A stretch of DNA of 64,000 bases from Nocardia transvalensis NBRC 15921 (GCF_000308875.1 NZ_BAGL01000045.1:35094-99093), one strand, 5' to 3'; positions 1-8,899 are shown, numbered from the stretch's first letter. The notes: generated by a model from the letters alone, not told the origin. Numbers and translations are program-made.

Positions 1-243
1 CCGATGAGATAGAAACGTCGCCGGAATCCCCGCCGCCGCCAGAGTTCTCAGGATCTCCGGCGTATGTTCGGTCGGCCCGTCGTCGAGGGTGAGCGCGACG
101 ACCTTGTCGGCCGTGTCCTGCCGGTGAACCAGCCGCCCCGCCACCTGGTACGTGCGCGAATTCATCAGGAAGTACAGCCCCGTGCACACCACGACGAGAA
201 CGACGAGGACGATCGCGCCGCCGATCAGGAACTTGCGTCTCAC
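1..243 (-). CDS. Polysaccharide deacetylase (NodB/CE4), 5' part, possible frameshift
   Basis: This is the N-terminal part of a membrane-anchored carbohydrate deacetylase; the rest lies outside the window. The GTG start is at 241-243. Residues 5-26 are a hydrophobic anchor, and residues 48-57 (VVALTLDDGP) form NodB motif 1, whose two Asp residues act as catalytic base and metal ligand in CE4 enzymes. After PAT the family normally continues F-Y/F-L-I/V-G. The frame here reads FLSHR, but removing one T from the TTT at 13-15 gives FYLIG. This suggests a one-base frameshift, either a real pseudogene or a sequence error. The substrate (peptidoglycan or other glycan) cannot be told. Confidence 0.75.
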   Translation of the reverse strand, partial: MRRKFLIGGAIVLVVLVVVCTGLYFLMNSRTYQVAGRLVHRQDTADKVVALTLDDGPTEHTPEILRTLAAAGIPATFLSHR

Positions 244-253
244 CGGAGGCAAG

Positions 254-1159
254 TTAGCACCGTGACACCGGAGCGGTCGGCGAGCAGATGTCCGCCGCGA
301 CGCCGGCGAAGGCGCGGATGGCGGCATTCTCCATCGCGGTGATCCAGACGAGTGCACCCTCCACGGGCGGATTTCCGGCGAGGGGAATGTGGGTGACCTC
401 GGGATGGTGGTAGTAGTCGACGAAGGATGCCGAGGTGGGGTGGACGACCTCGCCGCGAGCGATCCGGTGCAGGATGTCGCTGGTGGTCGCGATCGGCGCC
501 CCGCGCGGGATCGGCCGGCCTCCGGGTGTGACGGCCGGAAAGTATCTGTCGTACAACGCCTTCGGGATATCTCCTCGCGGAATGACCGCGTGGTCGCCGA
601 GATCCTCGAGCGTCGCGTGCCCGCGGCGGGCGAGCGCGCTCCCGGCCGGCACCAGGAGAATGCTCGGCTCCCGGCTCAGGATCGGGCCGACGGTGACGTC
701 GGGTTCCGCGATCGGCAGGCGATGGCACATGAGGTGGTACACGCCCGTGCGGAGCCGGGCGAATTCGCCTGGGAATTCCTCGGTCACGGTCAGGCGGCAG
801 TCCGGATATCGCGCCTGGAACTCGCGCACGATCGCGGTGAAACGCGGACCGGCCATGGCGTAGCTCGCGACACACACGCGCAGGTCTCCGCTGACGCCGC
901 GCGCCATTTCCGTGACGGTGGCGATGGCGCGCCGGAATTGGTCGTGGGCCGGGCGCAATTCGTCGCGCAATCGCTCGCCGAGGGCCGTGAGGCGGACGCT
1001 GCGACTGGTGCGGTCGAAGAGTTTGCCCCCGATGCGCTCCTCCAGCGCGCGGATGGTCTGGCTGACCCGCGGCTGGGTCAGGTACAGGCGCTGCGCGGTG
1101 CGCCCGAAATGCTGTTCCTCGGCCAGCACCAGGAAGATCTCGGCCTCGCGCAACTCCAT
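254..1159 (-). CDS. LysR-family transcriptional regulator
   Basis: This 301-residue LysR-type regulator has an N-terminal winged helix-turn-helix (about residues 1-60, with AQRLYLTQPRVSQTIRALEE as the recognition region) and a C-terminal periplasmic-binding-like effector domain (about 90-295). The length is normal for the family. It is divergent from the reductase gene at 1297, the usual arrangement for a LysR regulator and its target. The ATG at 1157-1159 is preceded on the minus strand by TAGGAT, then six bases, with no Shine-Dalgarno sequence, so the mRNA may be leaderless. The effector is unknown; the target assignment is inferred from position. Confidence 0.88.
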   Translation of the reverse strand: MELREAEIFLVLAEEQHFGRTAQRLYLTQPRVSQTIRALEERIGGKLFDRTSRSVRLTALGERLRDELRPAHDQFRRAIATVTEMARGVSGDLRVCVASYAMAGPRFTAIVREFQARYPDCRLTVTEEFPGEFARLRTGVYHLMCHRLPIAEPDVTVGPILSREPSILLVPAGSALARRGHATLEDLGDHAVIPRGDIPKALYDRYFPAVTPGGRPIPRGAPIATTSDILHRIARGEVVHPTSASFVDYYHHPEVTHIPLAGNPPVEGALVWITAMENAAIRAFAGVAADICSPTAPVSRC

Positions 1160-1165
1160 GGGCGA

Positions 1166-1171
1166 ATCCTA
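1166..1171 (-). promoter_or_regulatory. Candidate -10 box of leaderless LysR transcript
   Basis: Read on the minus strand this is TAGGAT, a TANNNT hexamer placed six bases before the ATG at 1159. There is no ribosome-binding site in between, so transcription probably begins at or next to the start codon. Confidence 0.4.
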
Positions 1172-1296
1172 GACAGCCGCGCCGGGATTGATAAGTCCCA
1201 CTAATGGCTGGTGTGCACGATAAGCCGTTGATCAGGCACGACGCGAGATCGAAGCTGTATGAGGTTTCATTCGATCCTTTCCGAGGAGTGCTCCCC

Positions 1297-1842
1297 ATGA
1301 AGATCAAGACGCATATCGGTGTCAGCCTCGACGGCTTCATCACCTCGCCCGACGGTCTGCCCGCCGTCCTGTCGATGCCCACGTTCGAATCGGGCGAATC
1401 GCACGGTTTGCCGGAATTCATCGCGGACTGCGGCGCGGTGGTGATGGGCCGCAACACCTTCGTCCCCGCCGTGGGGTCGTCGCACTGGCCGTGGCCCGGT
1501 CTGCGGGTATTCGTGCTGACCACACGGCCGCTACCGGAGGGGACCCCCGAGCACGTGGTATCCGCGCCGTCGCCGGAGAAGTTGCTCGAGCTGATGCGCG
1601 AGGCGGACTTCACCGGCGACGTGCACCTCGTCGGTGGCCAGCGGACCATCGACGCGTTCCGCCGGATCCGGGCGCTGGACAGTTTCGGGGTCGTCGTCCT
1701 GCCGATCCTTCTGGGCGACGGCATGCGGCTGACGCCGAGCGGCAGTACGTCGCAGTATCTGCGCCTGGAATCGACGCGGACGCTGGAGGACGGCTCGGTG
1801 GAGCACACCTACACCCTCGCCGCGGACGTCGGCGCGCAGTAG
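1297..1842 (+). CDS. Dihydrofolate reductase-family (RibD C-terminal-like) oxidoreductase
   Basis: A 181-residue protein of the DHFR/RibD C-terminal superfamily. It opens with a beta-strand and the typical SLDGFI motif (residues about 9-14), has VVMGRNTF (about 60-67) for NADPH binding, and HLVGGQRTI (about 112-120) as the second GG-containing nucleotide-binding segment. Such single-domain proteins are NADPH-dependent reductases of mostly unknown substrate. I chose ATG 1297 because GAGGAG at 1283-1288 is correctly spaced and the family motif follows directly; an upstream in-frame ATG at 1204 lacks these. It is divergent from the LysR gene and is its likely target. Confidence 0.85.
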   Translation: MKIKTHIGVSLDGFITSPDGLPAVLSMPTFESGESHGLPEFIADCGAVVMGRNTFVPAVGSSHWPWPGLRVFVLTTRPLPEGTPEHVVSAPSPEKLLELMREADFTGDVHLVGGQRTIDAFRRIRALDSFGVVVLPILLGDGMRLTPSGSTSQYLRLESTRTLEDGSVEHTYTLAADVGAQ

Positions 1843-1850
1843 CGCCGAGT

Positions 1851-3845
1851 TCACCAGTGCAGACCGGGGATTCGATTCAGGATGCGTGCCGCGGGGGTGG
1901 GGAGGCTCATCAACGGGCGGACCACCGGCGCCAGGGCGAGGAGCGGGCTGCCGGAATCGGTCGCGGGCTCGGTGTCCCGGCGTGCGGGGGCCGAATCGCC
2001 GAGCCTGCGGAAGCCCTGGTGCAGGATCGCCTTCTTCACCGACGGCATGACCGTGTCGACGAGCTGGGCGAAGGTGCCGATCGGGGTGTCGATGCGGTCG
2101 GGGCGCTCCTCGAGGGCGCGGACGACGATATCCGCCGCCTGGTCGGGGGTGTGCACCGGCATCGAGCGGTACAGCTCGGTGGGGGCGATCATGGGGGTGC
2201 GCACCAGCGGCATGCGGACCGAGGTGAACGTGATTCCGGCGTCGGCGTTCTCGACTCCCGCGATCTCGCTGAAGGTGTCCAGGGCCGATTTGCTCGCCAC
2301 GTAGGCGGCGAAGCGCGGCAGCTTCGTCTGCACGGCGATCGAGGAGATGTTCACGAAGTGCCCGAAGCGGCGCTCGCGCATCGATGGCAGCAGGGCCAGG
2401 ATCAGCCGCACCGCGCCGAAGTAGTTGACCGCCATGGTCCGCTCGAAATCGTGCATCCGGTCGGTGGAGTCGAGCACCGACCGGCGGATCGAGCGGCCGG
2501 CGTTGTTGACCGCGTAGTCCACATGGCCGTGGTCGGCGAGCACCTGCTTGACCAGCAGCTCGACGGCCTTCTCGTCGGTGATGTCGCACGAGTACGCCTG
2601 TGCCGCACCGCCTTCCGCGCGCACGGCGGCGGCCGCGGCCTCGAGGTCGTCGAGGGTGCGGGCCACCATCAGGACGGTGGCGCCGCGCCGGGCGACCGCG
2701 TGCGCGGTGGCGAGGCCGATCCCCGAGGACGCCCCGGTGATCAGCACGATCCGGCCGCGCAGCCCGTCGCCGCCGTCCGCGTGGCGGGCGCGGTCCGGGT
2801 CCAGGTGGGTGCGCCAGTACTCCCACAGCTTCTCGGCATAGGAGTCGAACGACGGAACCGGCAGGCCGCGCAGCCGCGACCGGGTCGAATCGGAGACGAA
2901 TTCGGAGTCGAACGAGACGTGCGGGGCGACCTCGGCCGGAATGCCCAGCTGCCGCAACAGCAGATCGCGCAGCGCGGTAGCGCCCGGGACCTGGGCCAGT
3001 GCCCGCAGCGCGGCGTGGCTGCCCGGAACGGTGCCGAGGCCCGCGGGCGCCCCGGCGGCGCGGGCCAGCGCGGCGAAGATGTCGCCGAACGGCTGCGGAT
3101 CGGGGTTGACCAGGTGGAAGGTGCGCTTGTTGAGCCCCGGCCGGGTGATCAGCCGGACCATCGCCGCCGCCACGTAGTCGACCGGGACGATATTGGTCGC
3201 GCCGAGATCCGGCAGCGGCAGGGGCAACTCCGACGGCAGCCCGGCGAGGCGGGCGATCGCGGGGAAGAAGTAGTACGGTCCGTCGACCTTGTCCATCTCG
3301 CCGGTGCGGGAATCGCCGACGATGATCGCGGGGCGGTACACCCGCCAGCGCGGTCCGGCGGTCTCGCGCACGAGCTTCTCGGCCGCGAATTTGGTGCGGT
3401 GATAGGGGGAGTTCAGGTTCTGGCCGAGGTCGAAGTCGTCTTCGAAGAACGTGCCCCGGTGGTCGCCCGCGACGGCCACCGACGACACGTGGTGCAGCGT
3501 CGCGCCCAGCTCGGTGGCCAGCGCGATCACCGAGCGAGTGCCGGAGACGTTGGCGGCGTACGCCGTTTCCTCGTCGGCGGTCATGTCGTACACCGCGCCC
3601 AGATGGACGACGTGCTCGGCGTGCGGCGGGTCCTCCTGCAGTCCCAGGCCGTCGGCGGTCAGGTCGCCGAGCAGCGGGAAGACCCGGTCGTGCGCGCCCC
3701 AGCCGGCGGCGAGTTCGGCGAGCTTCGCGGCCGAGGCCTCCCGCACGAGCACGTGGATCACCGCGTCGCGATCGTGCTCGAGGAGTCCGGCCACCACGCG
3801 CCGTCCCAGAAATCCGGTGCCGCCTGTCACGATATAGGAGACCAT
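1851..3845 (-). CDS. Two-domain SDR, acyl-CoA reductase-like (AcrA1-type)
   Basis: A 664-residue fusion of an extended SDR domain and a classical SDR domain. Domain 1 (about 1-370) has TGGTGFLGRRV for NAD(P) binding and YHRTKFAAEKL, the YxxxK catalytic pair. Domain 2 (about 380-640) has TGASSGIGLATA, NNAG and YVASKSALDTF, again with YxxxK. This layout and length resemble mycobacterial AcrA1 (Rv3391) and bacterial fatty acyl-CoA reductases that reduce acyl-CoA to aldehyde and alcohol. The exact substrate is inference. ATG 3845 is preferred over upstream codons because GGAGG lies just before it. The stop is 8 bases from the end of the convergent reductase gene. Confidence 0.85.
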   Translation of the reverse strand: MVSYIVTGGTGFLGRRVVAGLLEHDRDAVIHVLVREASAAKLAELAAGWGAHDRVFPLLGDLTADGLGLQEDPPHAEHVVHLGAVYDMTADEETAYAANVSGTRSVIALATELGATLHHVSSVAVAGDHRGTFFEDDFDLGQNLNSPYHRTKFAAEKLVRETAGPRWRVYRPAIIVGDSRTGEMDKVDGPYYFFPAIARLAGLPSELPLPLPDLGATNIVPVDYVAAAMVRLITRPGLNKRTFHLVNPDPQPFGDIFAALARAAGAPAGLGTVPGSHAALRALAQVPGATALRDLLLRQLGIPAEVAPHVSFDSEFVSDSTRSRLRGLPVPSFDSYAEKLWEYWRTHLDPDRARHADGGDGLRGRIVLITGASSGIGLATAHAVARRGATVLMVARTLDDLEAAAAAVRAEGGAAQAYSCDITDEKAVELLVKQVLADHGHVDYAVNNAGRSIRRSVLDSTDRMHDFERTMAVNYFGAVRLILALLPSMRERRFGHFVNISSIAVQTKLPRFAAYVASKSALDTFSEIAGVENADAGITFTSVRMPLVRTPMIAPTELYRSMPVHTPDQAADIVVRALEERPDRIDTPIGTFAQLVDTVMPSVKKAILHQGFRRLGDSAPARRDTEPATDSGSPLLALAPVVRPLMSLPTPAARILNRIPGLHW

Positions 3846-4161
3846 CGCCCCTCCTGTCTGTCCGATCCTGTTGCCGCGCAACGGTTTTGGTGCCGAGCGC
3901 AACGCTGTTCGTCCGACATGCGTCGGTGGATGTGGACGTAGGAGACGGCCCGCTAACAGAAGTCGGGCCTGGGTAGGAACACCTTCGTGCCTAACTGATG
4001 AGTAACTTTAGCGGTGGGGGATATGTCCCGCAAACCAAAACAGCGCCCCGCGTGTTGTGTGTCGTATCACGCGAGGCGCCGTCAAGTATGTGTGTCAACG
4101 GTTTTCGTGTAACCGTCGGATGCAGTTGGTAACCCTCTGGCAAATACCCGATCCGCCGGAA
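3846..4161. other. Intergenic region with hairpin, no gene
   Basis: These 316 bases between the heme oxygenase gene and the SDR gene contain no convincing ORF in either direction. It holds one GC-rich hairpin (listed separately) and presumably the promoter of the SDR gene. Confidence 0.6.
4043..4079 (-). terminator. Hairpin downstream of heme oxygenase
   Basis: Arms 4043-4054 (GCGCCCCGCGTG) and 4068-4079 (CACGCGAGGCGC) pair at 11 of 12 positions around a 13-base loop. It lies about 80 bases after the heme oxygenase stop, with no U-tract, so it is a possible but unproven terminator. Confidence 0.4.
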
Positions 4162-4842
4162 TCAGCCCCGCCGCCGCACCGGGAATTCGGCGGCCAGATC
4201 GCGGAACAGGGCGGTATTGAAGGCGAACGCGCGCTGGCACTCACCGAGGACGCGCTGCTTCTCGAGATCGTCGACGGCCAGCCGGTCCAGCAGGGTGCGG
4301 TACTCCCGCTTGAAGGCCGCCGGGTTGGGGATCTGGTCGAAGACGTAGAAGCGGACGCCGTCGCCGCGCTTGGGCAACTGCCACAGCTTTTCCGCCGTAC
4401 CGCGGATGACCTGCCCGCCGGACAGATCGCCGAGGTAGCGGGTGTAGTGGTGGGCGACGTAGCCGGCGGGCCAGGTCCGCGCGCACTCCTCGATGCGGCC
4501 GGCGTAGGCGGTCGTCGACGGCAGCGGCTCGATGCCGTCGCGCCAGCCCGCGCCGCCGAGATGGGCGAGATCGGCCTCGAGATTCGCCAGTCGCGCCAGC
4601 TCCGGCCGCACGAACGGCCCCGCGACCGGATCGTCGGCGAGGGTGTCCCAGTGCGTCTCGAGCGCCCGGTACACGTGCCACAGCTGCCCGGTGTACCGGA
4701 AGAACGCCTCCACCCCGAGCGACCCGCCGAGCATGTCGCTCATGAACGTCGAATTCTCCGCATCCGCGTGCTGCCGCTCGGTAGCGGTCCGGATCTGGGT
4801 GGAGAACGGCGCACTCTCCGCCGTCGTGGTCGTATCCGCCAT
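4162..4842 (-). CDS. Heme oxygenase (biliverdin-producing)
   Basis: A 226-residue soluble heme oxygenase that opens heme to biliverdin, CO and iron, thus releasing iron from host or self heme. Near the N-terminus, TATERQHADAENSTFM carries the proximal heme-ligand His of the HmuO/HO family, and YLGDLSGGQVIRG (about 135-147) is the distal helix signature with its flexible glycines. The length is normal. ATG 4842 gives a protein that starts like its relatives; an in-frame upstream start at 4878 has no family support. It is a single gene. Only a weak half-site resembling an iron box is visible upstream, so iron regulation is plausible but not shown. Confidence 0.9.
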   Translation of the reverse strand: MADTTTTAESAPFSTQIRTATERQHADAENSTFMSDMLGGSLGVEAFFRYTGQLWHVYRALETHWDTLADDPVAGPFVRPELARLANLEADLAHLGGAGWRDGIEPLPSTTAYAGRIEECARTWPAGYVAHHYTRYLGDLSGGQVIRGTAEKLWQLPKRGDGVRFYVFDQIPNPAAFKREYRTLLDRLAVDDLEKQRVLGECQRAFAFNTALFRDLAAEFPVRRRG

Positions 4843-5014
4843 GATCCCGCTTTCCCGTCCCCGACCGGGGGACCGCAACTATGGGTTACCTAACTTCACT
4901 CTCACGATACCGGTGGGGAGGCGCGGGTGAATCAAACTTTCGGACGAAACCGTGTCGTCCGCCGGTCTCGCTATGCTGTCGGGGTTTCGCTTCTGCTCCA
5001 GTACGAGGGAGATC

Positions 5015-6592
5015 GTGGTTCATCCCGAAATCGGCACGACGTTCGCGGACTACGTCATCGACGGTGTCCTCGGGCACGGCGGCATGGGAACGGTCTACCT
5101 GGCGCGGCATCCGCGGCTGCCGCGGTCGGTCGCGCTGAAGGTGCTGAACCGCGCGGTATCCGGGGACGCGGAGTTGCGCAAGCGATTCGAGCGGGAAGCG
5201 GGTGTCGTTGCGCGGCTGGAACATCCGAATATCGTGGGGATCTACGACCGGGGCACGCACGACGGTTGTCTGTGGGTCGCCATGCAGTACATCGAGGGCG
5301 GCGACACCGGGCGGCTCGATCCCCGGCAGCTGACCGGGGAGCGGGCGGCGCGGATCATCACCGACACCGCGTCGGCGCTGGACTACGCGCACGCCCACGG
5401 TGTTCTGCATCGCGATATCAAGCCGGCCAACATCCTGCTCTCCGCCGCCGACGCCGGTCGCGCGGAACGTGCCGTACTCACCGATTTCGGTATCGCCCGG
5501 ATGGATGCGGCCACGAAGATCACCGTGATCGGAACATTCACCGCGACACTGGCTTTCGCGGCGCCCGAGCAGCTCTCCGGTGAGCCGCTGGACCATCGGG
5601 CGGATCAGTACTCGCTGGCCTGCACCCTGTTCTCGCTGCTGACCGGCCGTCCGCCGTTCACCGCGGACAATCCGGGGCAGGTGGTGGCGCAGCATCTCTC
5701 GGCCCCGGTGCCGCCGCTGGGTCCGCTGCGCCCGGATCTGCCCGCCGGTCTCGACGCGGTGCTCGCGCGAGGGATGGCGAAGGAGAGGGAGCAGCGTTTC
5801 GGTAGCTGCGGCGAATTCGCGGCGGCGGTGTGGGAGGCGCTGTCCGGGCGATCTGCCGTCGTGCCGCTTCCACCGGAAACTGCTGTGCGCCAGCATGTCT
5901 CGGCGGGGCAGAGGTATCTGCCGCCGCCTTCCGCGTCGTTGCCGGGGTATTCGTCGCCACCGCGGATCGAGCCCGGACAACCGGTGCGACGCGGCAGGCG
6001 CGGTGCCTTGGCGGCGGCGATCGTGGCCGTTCTGGTGGTCGGTGCGGGAGTGACGTACGCGCTGCGAGAGTCGACCACGAAGTCGATCGCCGACAGCCCG
6101 GGCATTGGTGCCGAGTCCGTTCCGGAAACCACCGTCAGCTCGCATCCGGGCGGTTGGAGCGACAGCGAGCAGGTGGTCGTCCAGGCCTTCCCGAAGGTGT
6201 TCTCCGATCCGGTCAACCGCAAGGATTGGCGCGGCGCGGACTGTACGGGCACGACGACCGGCCAGACGCCCGAGAAGAGCGGAATCACGTGCACCGCGGC
6301 GGATTTCACGCTGTCGATCTACGACCTGGGCGATGCGGTAGCGGCCGTGGACTACCTCGGTTCGAGTCCGCCCGGCGTGAACTGGATCGAGGGGCAGATC
6401 ACCCGGCGCGGATTCATGTCGTTCCTGCCGTACCGGGTCAGCCCCGACAGCGACTTCGGTCGGCCCGGGACCAAGTTCTTCTGGGGCGGGTTCAGTTCCG
6501 AACCGAAGTTCGCGCGCTATGTGCTCCTCATCGAGATGGACGCGGACTCCCGGGATCAGCTCGTCGACGTGTGGGGTGACGTGCCGCTGTAG
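5015..6592 (+). CDS. Transmembrane Ser/Thr protein kinase (PknB-like)
   Basis: A 525-residue receptor-type kinase. The kinase domain (about 13-275) has the glycine loop GHGGMGTV (20-27), ATP-anchoring Lys42, catalytic HRDIKPANIL (Asp134), DFG (157-159) and an APEQ motif in the activation segment. Residues about 329-350 are one transmembrane helix. The outer domain (about 351-525) contains a Cys pair and resembles the small extracellular sensors of mycobacterial kinases such as PknH. GTG 5015 was chosen because GAGGGA lies five bases before it. It would phosphorylate Ser/Thr in response to an outside signal, which is unknown. The gene ends 6 bases from the convergent membrane protein gene. Confidence 0.92.
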   Translation: MVHPEIGTTFADYVIDGVLGHGGMGTVYLARHPRLPRSVALKVLNRAVSGDAELRKRFEREAGVVARLEHPNIVGIYDRGTHDGCLWVAMQYIEGGDTGRLDPRQLTGERAARIITDTASALDYAHAHGVLHRDIKPANILLSAADAGRAERAVLTDFGIARMDAATKITVIGTFTATLAFAAPEQLSGEPLDHRADQYSLACTLFSLLTGRPPFTADNPGQVVAQHLSAPVPPLGPLRPDLPAGLDAVLARGMAKEREQRFGSCGEFAAAVWEALSGRSAVVPLPPETAVRQHVSAGQRYLPPPSASLPGYSSPPRIEPGQPVRRGRRGALAAAIVAVLVVGAGVTYALRESTTKSIADSPGIGAESVPETTVSSHPGGWSDSEQVVVQAFPKVFSDPVNRKDWRGADCTGTTTGQTPEKSGITCTAADFTLSIYDLGDAVAAVDYLGSSPPGVNWIEGQITRRGFMSFLPYRVSPDSDFGRPGTKFFWGGFSSEPKFARYVLLIEMDADSRDQLVDVWGDVPL

Positions 6593-6598
6593 GCCGGG

Positions 6599-7132
6599 TC
6601 AGTGGGTGAGCGCGATCTTGACGACGACCACTGTGGCGGCGGCGAGGGTCAGCAGCAGGGCGGCGATCGCGGAGGCGCGCGTCGGCCGCCGCCCGCGCAA
6701 CCGGCCGATGACGAAGACGATGGCGCCGATGCGGATCAGCACGGCGACCTCGGCGAGGATCTGCGCCGTCCGCGGCTGGAACCAGCCCAGCCATCCGGCG
6801 GCGAGCAGGGCGCAGGGCAGGACCGCGGAGCTGAGAATCGGCACGGAGTTGCGCATTTCGCGAATCCGGTCGGCGACGGTGGTCGGCTGCTCGCGCACGG
6901 TGCGGGCAACGGTTTCGGCGAAGCTGTGCGCGATGAACGTCGACAGGGCGGTGCCGAGGACGATGAGGACTCCGAGGTGCTTCTCGCTGGTGACGACGGG
7001 CACGAGCGCCGTGAGCACGAGAATGTTCCCGTAGATGTACGCGCCGATCCGGCTGGCGGCATTGTCCCGATCCAGCGGCGCCCGCCGCGAGAACAGCGGA
7101 CCGTGCAACAGCGCGGCGGGGTCGGATTCCAT
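6599..7132 (-). CDS. Hypothetical five-helix membrane protein
   Basis: A 177-residue protein of unknown function. After a polar N-terminus of about 25 residues, five hydrophobic segments can be seen (roughly 33-50, 58-75, 93-112, 117-137 and 150-172), so it is an integral membrane protein. A conserved-looking loop SFAETVARTVREQPTTVADRIREMR lies between helices 2 and 3. The start at ATG 7132 (MESDPAALL) is preferred over 7204, whose extra 24 residues are Cys/His-rich and unlike a membrane protein start. I do not recognise a named family. It is convergent with the kinase gene. Confidence 0.65.
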   Translation of the reverse strand: MESDPAALLHGPLFSRRAPLDRDNAASRIGAYIYGNILVLTALVPVVTSEKHLGVLIVLGTALSTFIAHSFAETVARTVREQPTTVADRIREMRNSVPILSSAVLPCALLAAGWLGWFQPRTAQILAEVAVLIRIGAIVFVIGRLRGRRPTRASAIAALLLTLAAATVVVVKIALTH

Positions 7133-7306
7133 CGATCTCGTGTCCTGGGAGTGGAGAACGGGCTCGCCATCACAGTGACACGTCGTGTGCTCGCCGGGTA
7201 CCACCCGCCGGGGGTGAATCCGCCGCGCGGCCGGTCCGAATCAAGCTGTGCGCGTGAGCGGACGCGATTGGTATGCCTGGCACACGGATCTGCGACCGGT
7301 TCGCCG

Positions 7307-8257
7307 TCAGGCGGTGAGGATGGTCTTGCCGAGCGCCGTGCGGTCCTCGAACGCCCGGTGCGCGGCCGCCGCCTCGGTCAGCGGCAGGACCGTGCCGATG
7401 ACGGGGGTGAGGTCGCCGCGCACGGTCAGCTCCTCGGCCCGGCGGGTCAGTTCGGGCCACCGCTGCGGGCGGTAGCCGAGGCTGAACGGGATCAGTGACG
7501 CGCCGACGGGAAGCAGCTGCTGCGAGGTGATCTCGACCGGAGCACCACTGGCCGTGCCGAAGACCACCATCCGCGCGCGCGGCCCGGTGAGCAGGCCGTA
7601 GGCGTCGCGGGCGGTCTGCCCGCCGACGGTTTCGAGGACGACCGACACCGGACCGACCTCTCGGGCCCAGCCGGGTCGGGTGTAGTCGACGGTCGCGTCG
7701 GCGCCGAGGTCGATGGCCAGCTTCCGCTTCGCCTCCCCGCTCGCACCGGCCACGACGCGCGCGCCCGCTCGTTTGGCCAGCTGAATCAGCAGGGTTCCGA
7801 TACCCCCGCCCGCCGCCTCCACCAGTACCGTCTCGCCGGGTTCGAGTGCGGCGGTCTCGATGACACCCACGGCCGTCGCGCCCTGCCCGAGCAGTGCGAG
7901 TGCCTGATGCTCGCCGAGACGATCATCGAGCCGGACAGCCGCGGTGGCCGGCACGACAACCAGTTCGGCGTAACTGCCGGAGCCGACGGTGCCGACGACC
8001 CGCTCACCGATTCGATCCGCGTCCACGCCGGACCCGACCGCGACGACCGTTCCCGCCACTTCGATACCCGGCGTATGCGGCAACGGCTGCCCGAGCGGAT
8101 CGGGAATCACCCCGGCCCGCACCTGCACCTCGAAGTAGTTGACTCCGGTGGCCGTGGCCCGGACGAGCACCTCGCCCGCACCGGGTTTCGGATCGTCGAC
8201 CTCCTCGACCCGCAGCACCTCCGGTGGCCCGTATTCGTGATAGCGAACCGCGCGCAT
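7307..8257 (-). CDS. NAD(P)H quinone oxidoreductase (zinc-free MDR family)
   Basis: A 316-residue medium-chain reductase of the quinone oxidoreductase/zeta-crystallin type. The N-terminal GroES-like domain includes GVNYFEVQVRAG, and the Rossmann domain carries EAAGGGIGTLLIQLAKRAGARVVAGAS (about 140-167). The catalytic-zinc Cys/His set of alcohol dehydrogenases is absent. Such enzymes reduce quinones or enones with NADPH. ATG 8257 has AGGTGG six bases upstream. The gene is divergent from the TetR gene at 8349, and two matching palindromes lie between them, so repression by that TetR protein with induction by an electrophile or quinone is likely. Confidence 0.88.
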   Translation of the reverse strand: MRAVRYHEYGPPEVLRVEEVDDPKPGAGEVLVRATATGVNYFEVQVRAGVIPDPLGQPLPHTPGIEVAGTVVAVGSGVDADRIGERVVGTVGSGSYAELVVVPATAAVRLDDRLGEHQALALLGQGATAVGVIETAALEPGETVLVEAAGGGIGTLLIQLAKRAGARVVAGASGEAKRKLAIDLGADATVDYTRPGWAREVGPVSVVLETVGGQTARDAYGLLTGPRARMVVFGTASGAPVEITSQQLLPVGASLIPFSLGYRPQRWPELTRRAEELTVRGDLTPVIGTVLPLTEAAAAHRAFEDRTALGKTILTA

Positions 8258-8276
8258 GACATCCACCTCTCCTATG

Positions 8277-8291
8277 CGGACCATCGGTCCG
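8277..8291. promoter_or_regulatory. TetR operator 1
   Basis: CGGACCATCGGTCCG is a perfect palindrome of 6-bp arms. It shares the CGGAC...GTCCG arms with operator 2 and lies 20 bp before the quinone oxidoreductase start codon. Confidence 0.75.
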
Positions 8292-8309
8292 TTTACTTCC
8301 CGCTATGAT

Positions 8310-8326
8310 ACGGACTAATAGTCCGT
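8310..8326. promoter_or_regulatory. TetR operator 2
   Basis: ACGGACTAATAGTCCGT has perfect 7-bp arms. It is 34 bp centre to centre from operator 1 and 23 bp before the TetR start codon, so the regulator should control both divergent genes. Confidence 0.78.
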
Positions 8327-8348
8327 TTCTGTCAACAGGAGGTTCCCG

Positions 8349-8876
8349 ATGCGCGCCGACGCCGAACGCAACCGCGGCGCGATCCTCGCCGTCGCGGGCC
8401 GTCTGATCTGCGACGACAAATTCGGCAACGTCTCCATGGACGACATCGCCGCCGCCGCCGGAGTCGGCAAGGGCACCTTGTTCCGCAGATTCACCGACCG
8501 CGAGGGCCTGTTCCGCGCGGTATTCGACGACCGGACCAGCCGGGCCTGGGCGGAAGTGCGCGACCTCGCCGGGGATACGACCAAGCCCGCGGAAGAACGG
8601 ATACTGGCCTTCGTCGCAACGGTTTTCGACCTGACCGCCATCGAGTTGCAGCCGTTGATGCGCGCCCTGCCCGACGGCTGTCAGACGGAAACGTGGGCTC
8701 CGTGGCGCGCCCTACTCGCACAATTGATCTCGCAGATCGACCCCGGCGCCGACGCCGAATTCCTCGCCCTGGCGATCTTCGCCGGCATGCGCCCGGAGAT
8801 CACCGACATGATCACCCCGCAGCGCCATCGGGACGGCGTCCTCGCTCTGACGGAACGCCTGCTCGGTCTCGGCTGA
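8349..8876 (+). CDS. TetR-family repressor
   Basis: A 175-residue TetR regulator. Residues about 5-50 form the DNA-binding domain, with MDDIAAAAGVGKGTLFRRFTDREGLF as helix-turn-helix. The C-terminal part (about 75-175) is the ligand-binding and dimer domain. AGGAGG at 8337-8342 (in AACAGGAGGTTCCCG) supports ATG 8349. It is divergent from the quinone oxidoreductase gene with two palindromic operators in between, which supports autoregulation and control of that enzyme. The ligand is unknown. Confidence 0.9.
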   Translation: MRADAERNRGAILAVAGRLICDDKFGNVSMDDIAAAAGVGKGTLFRRFTDREGLFRAVFDDRTSRAWAEVRDLAGDTTKPAEERILAFVATVFDLTAIELQPLMRALPDGCQTETWAPWRALLAQLISQIDPGADAEFLALAIFAGMRPEITDMITPQRHRDGVLALTERLLGLG

Positions 8877-8899
8877 CCGTGTGCCTCGCCGGCCCGGCT

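Noticed and set aside
4870..4900. Possible IdeR/DtxR box upstream of heme oxygenase
   Set aside because: Only one half-site (TTAGGT) is good; about 11 of 19 positions match at best, too weak to call.
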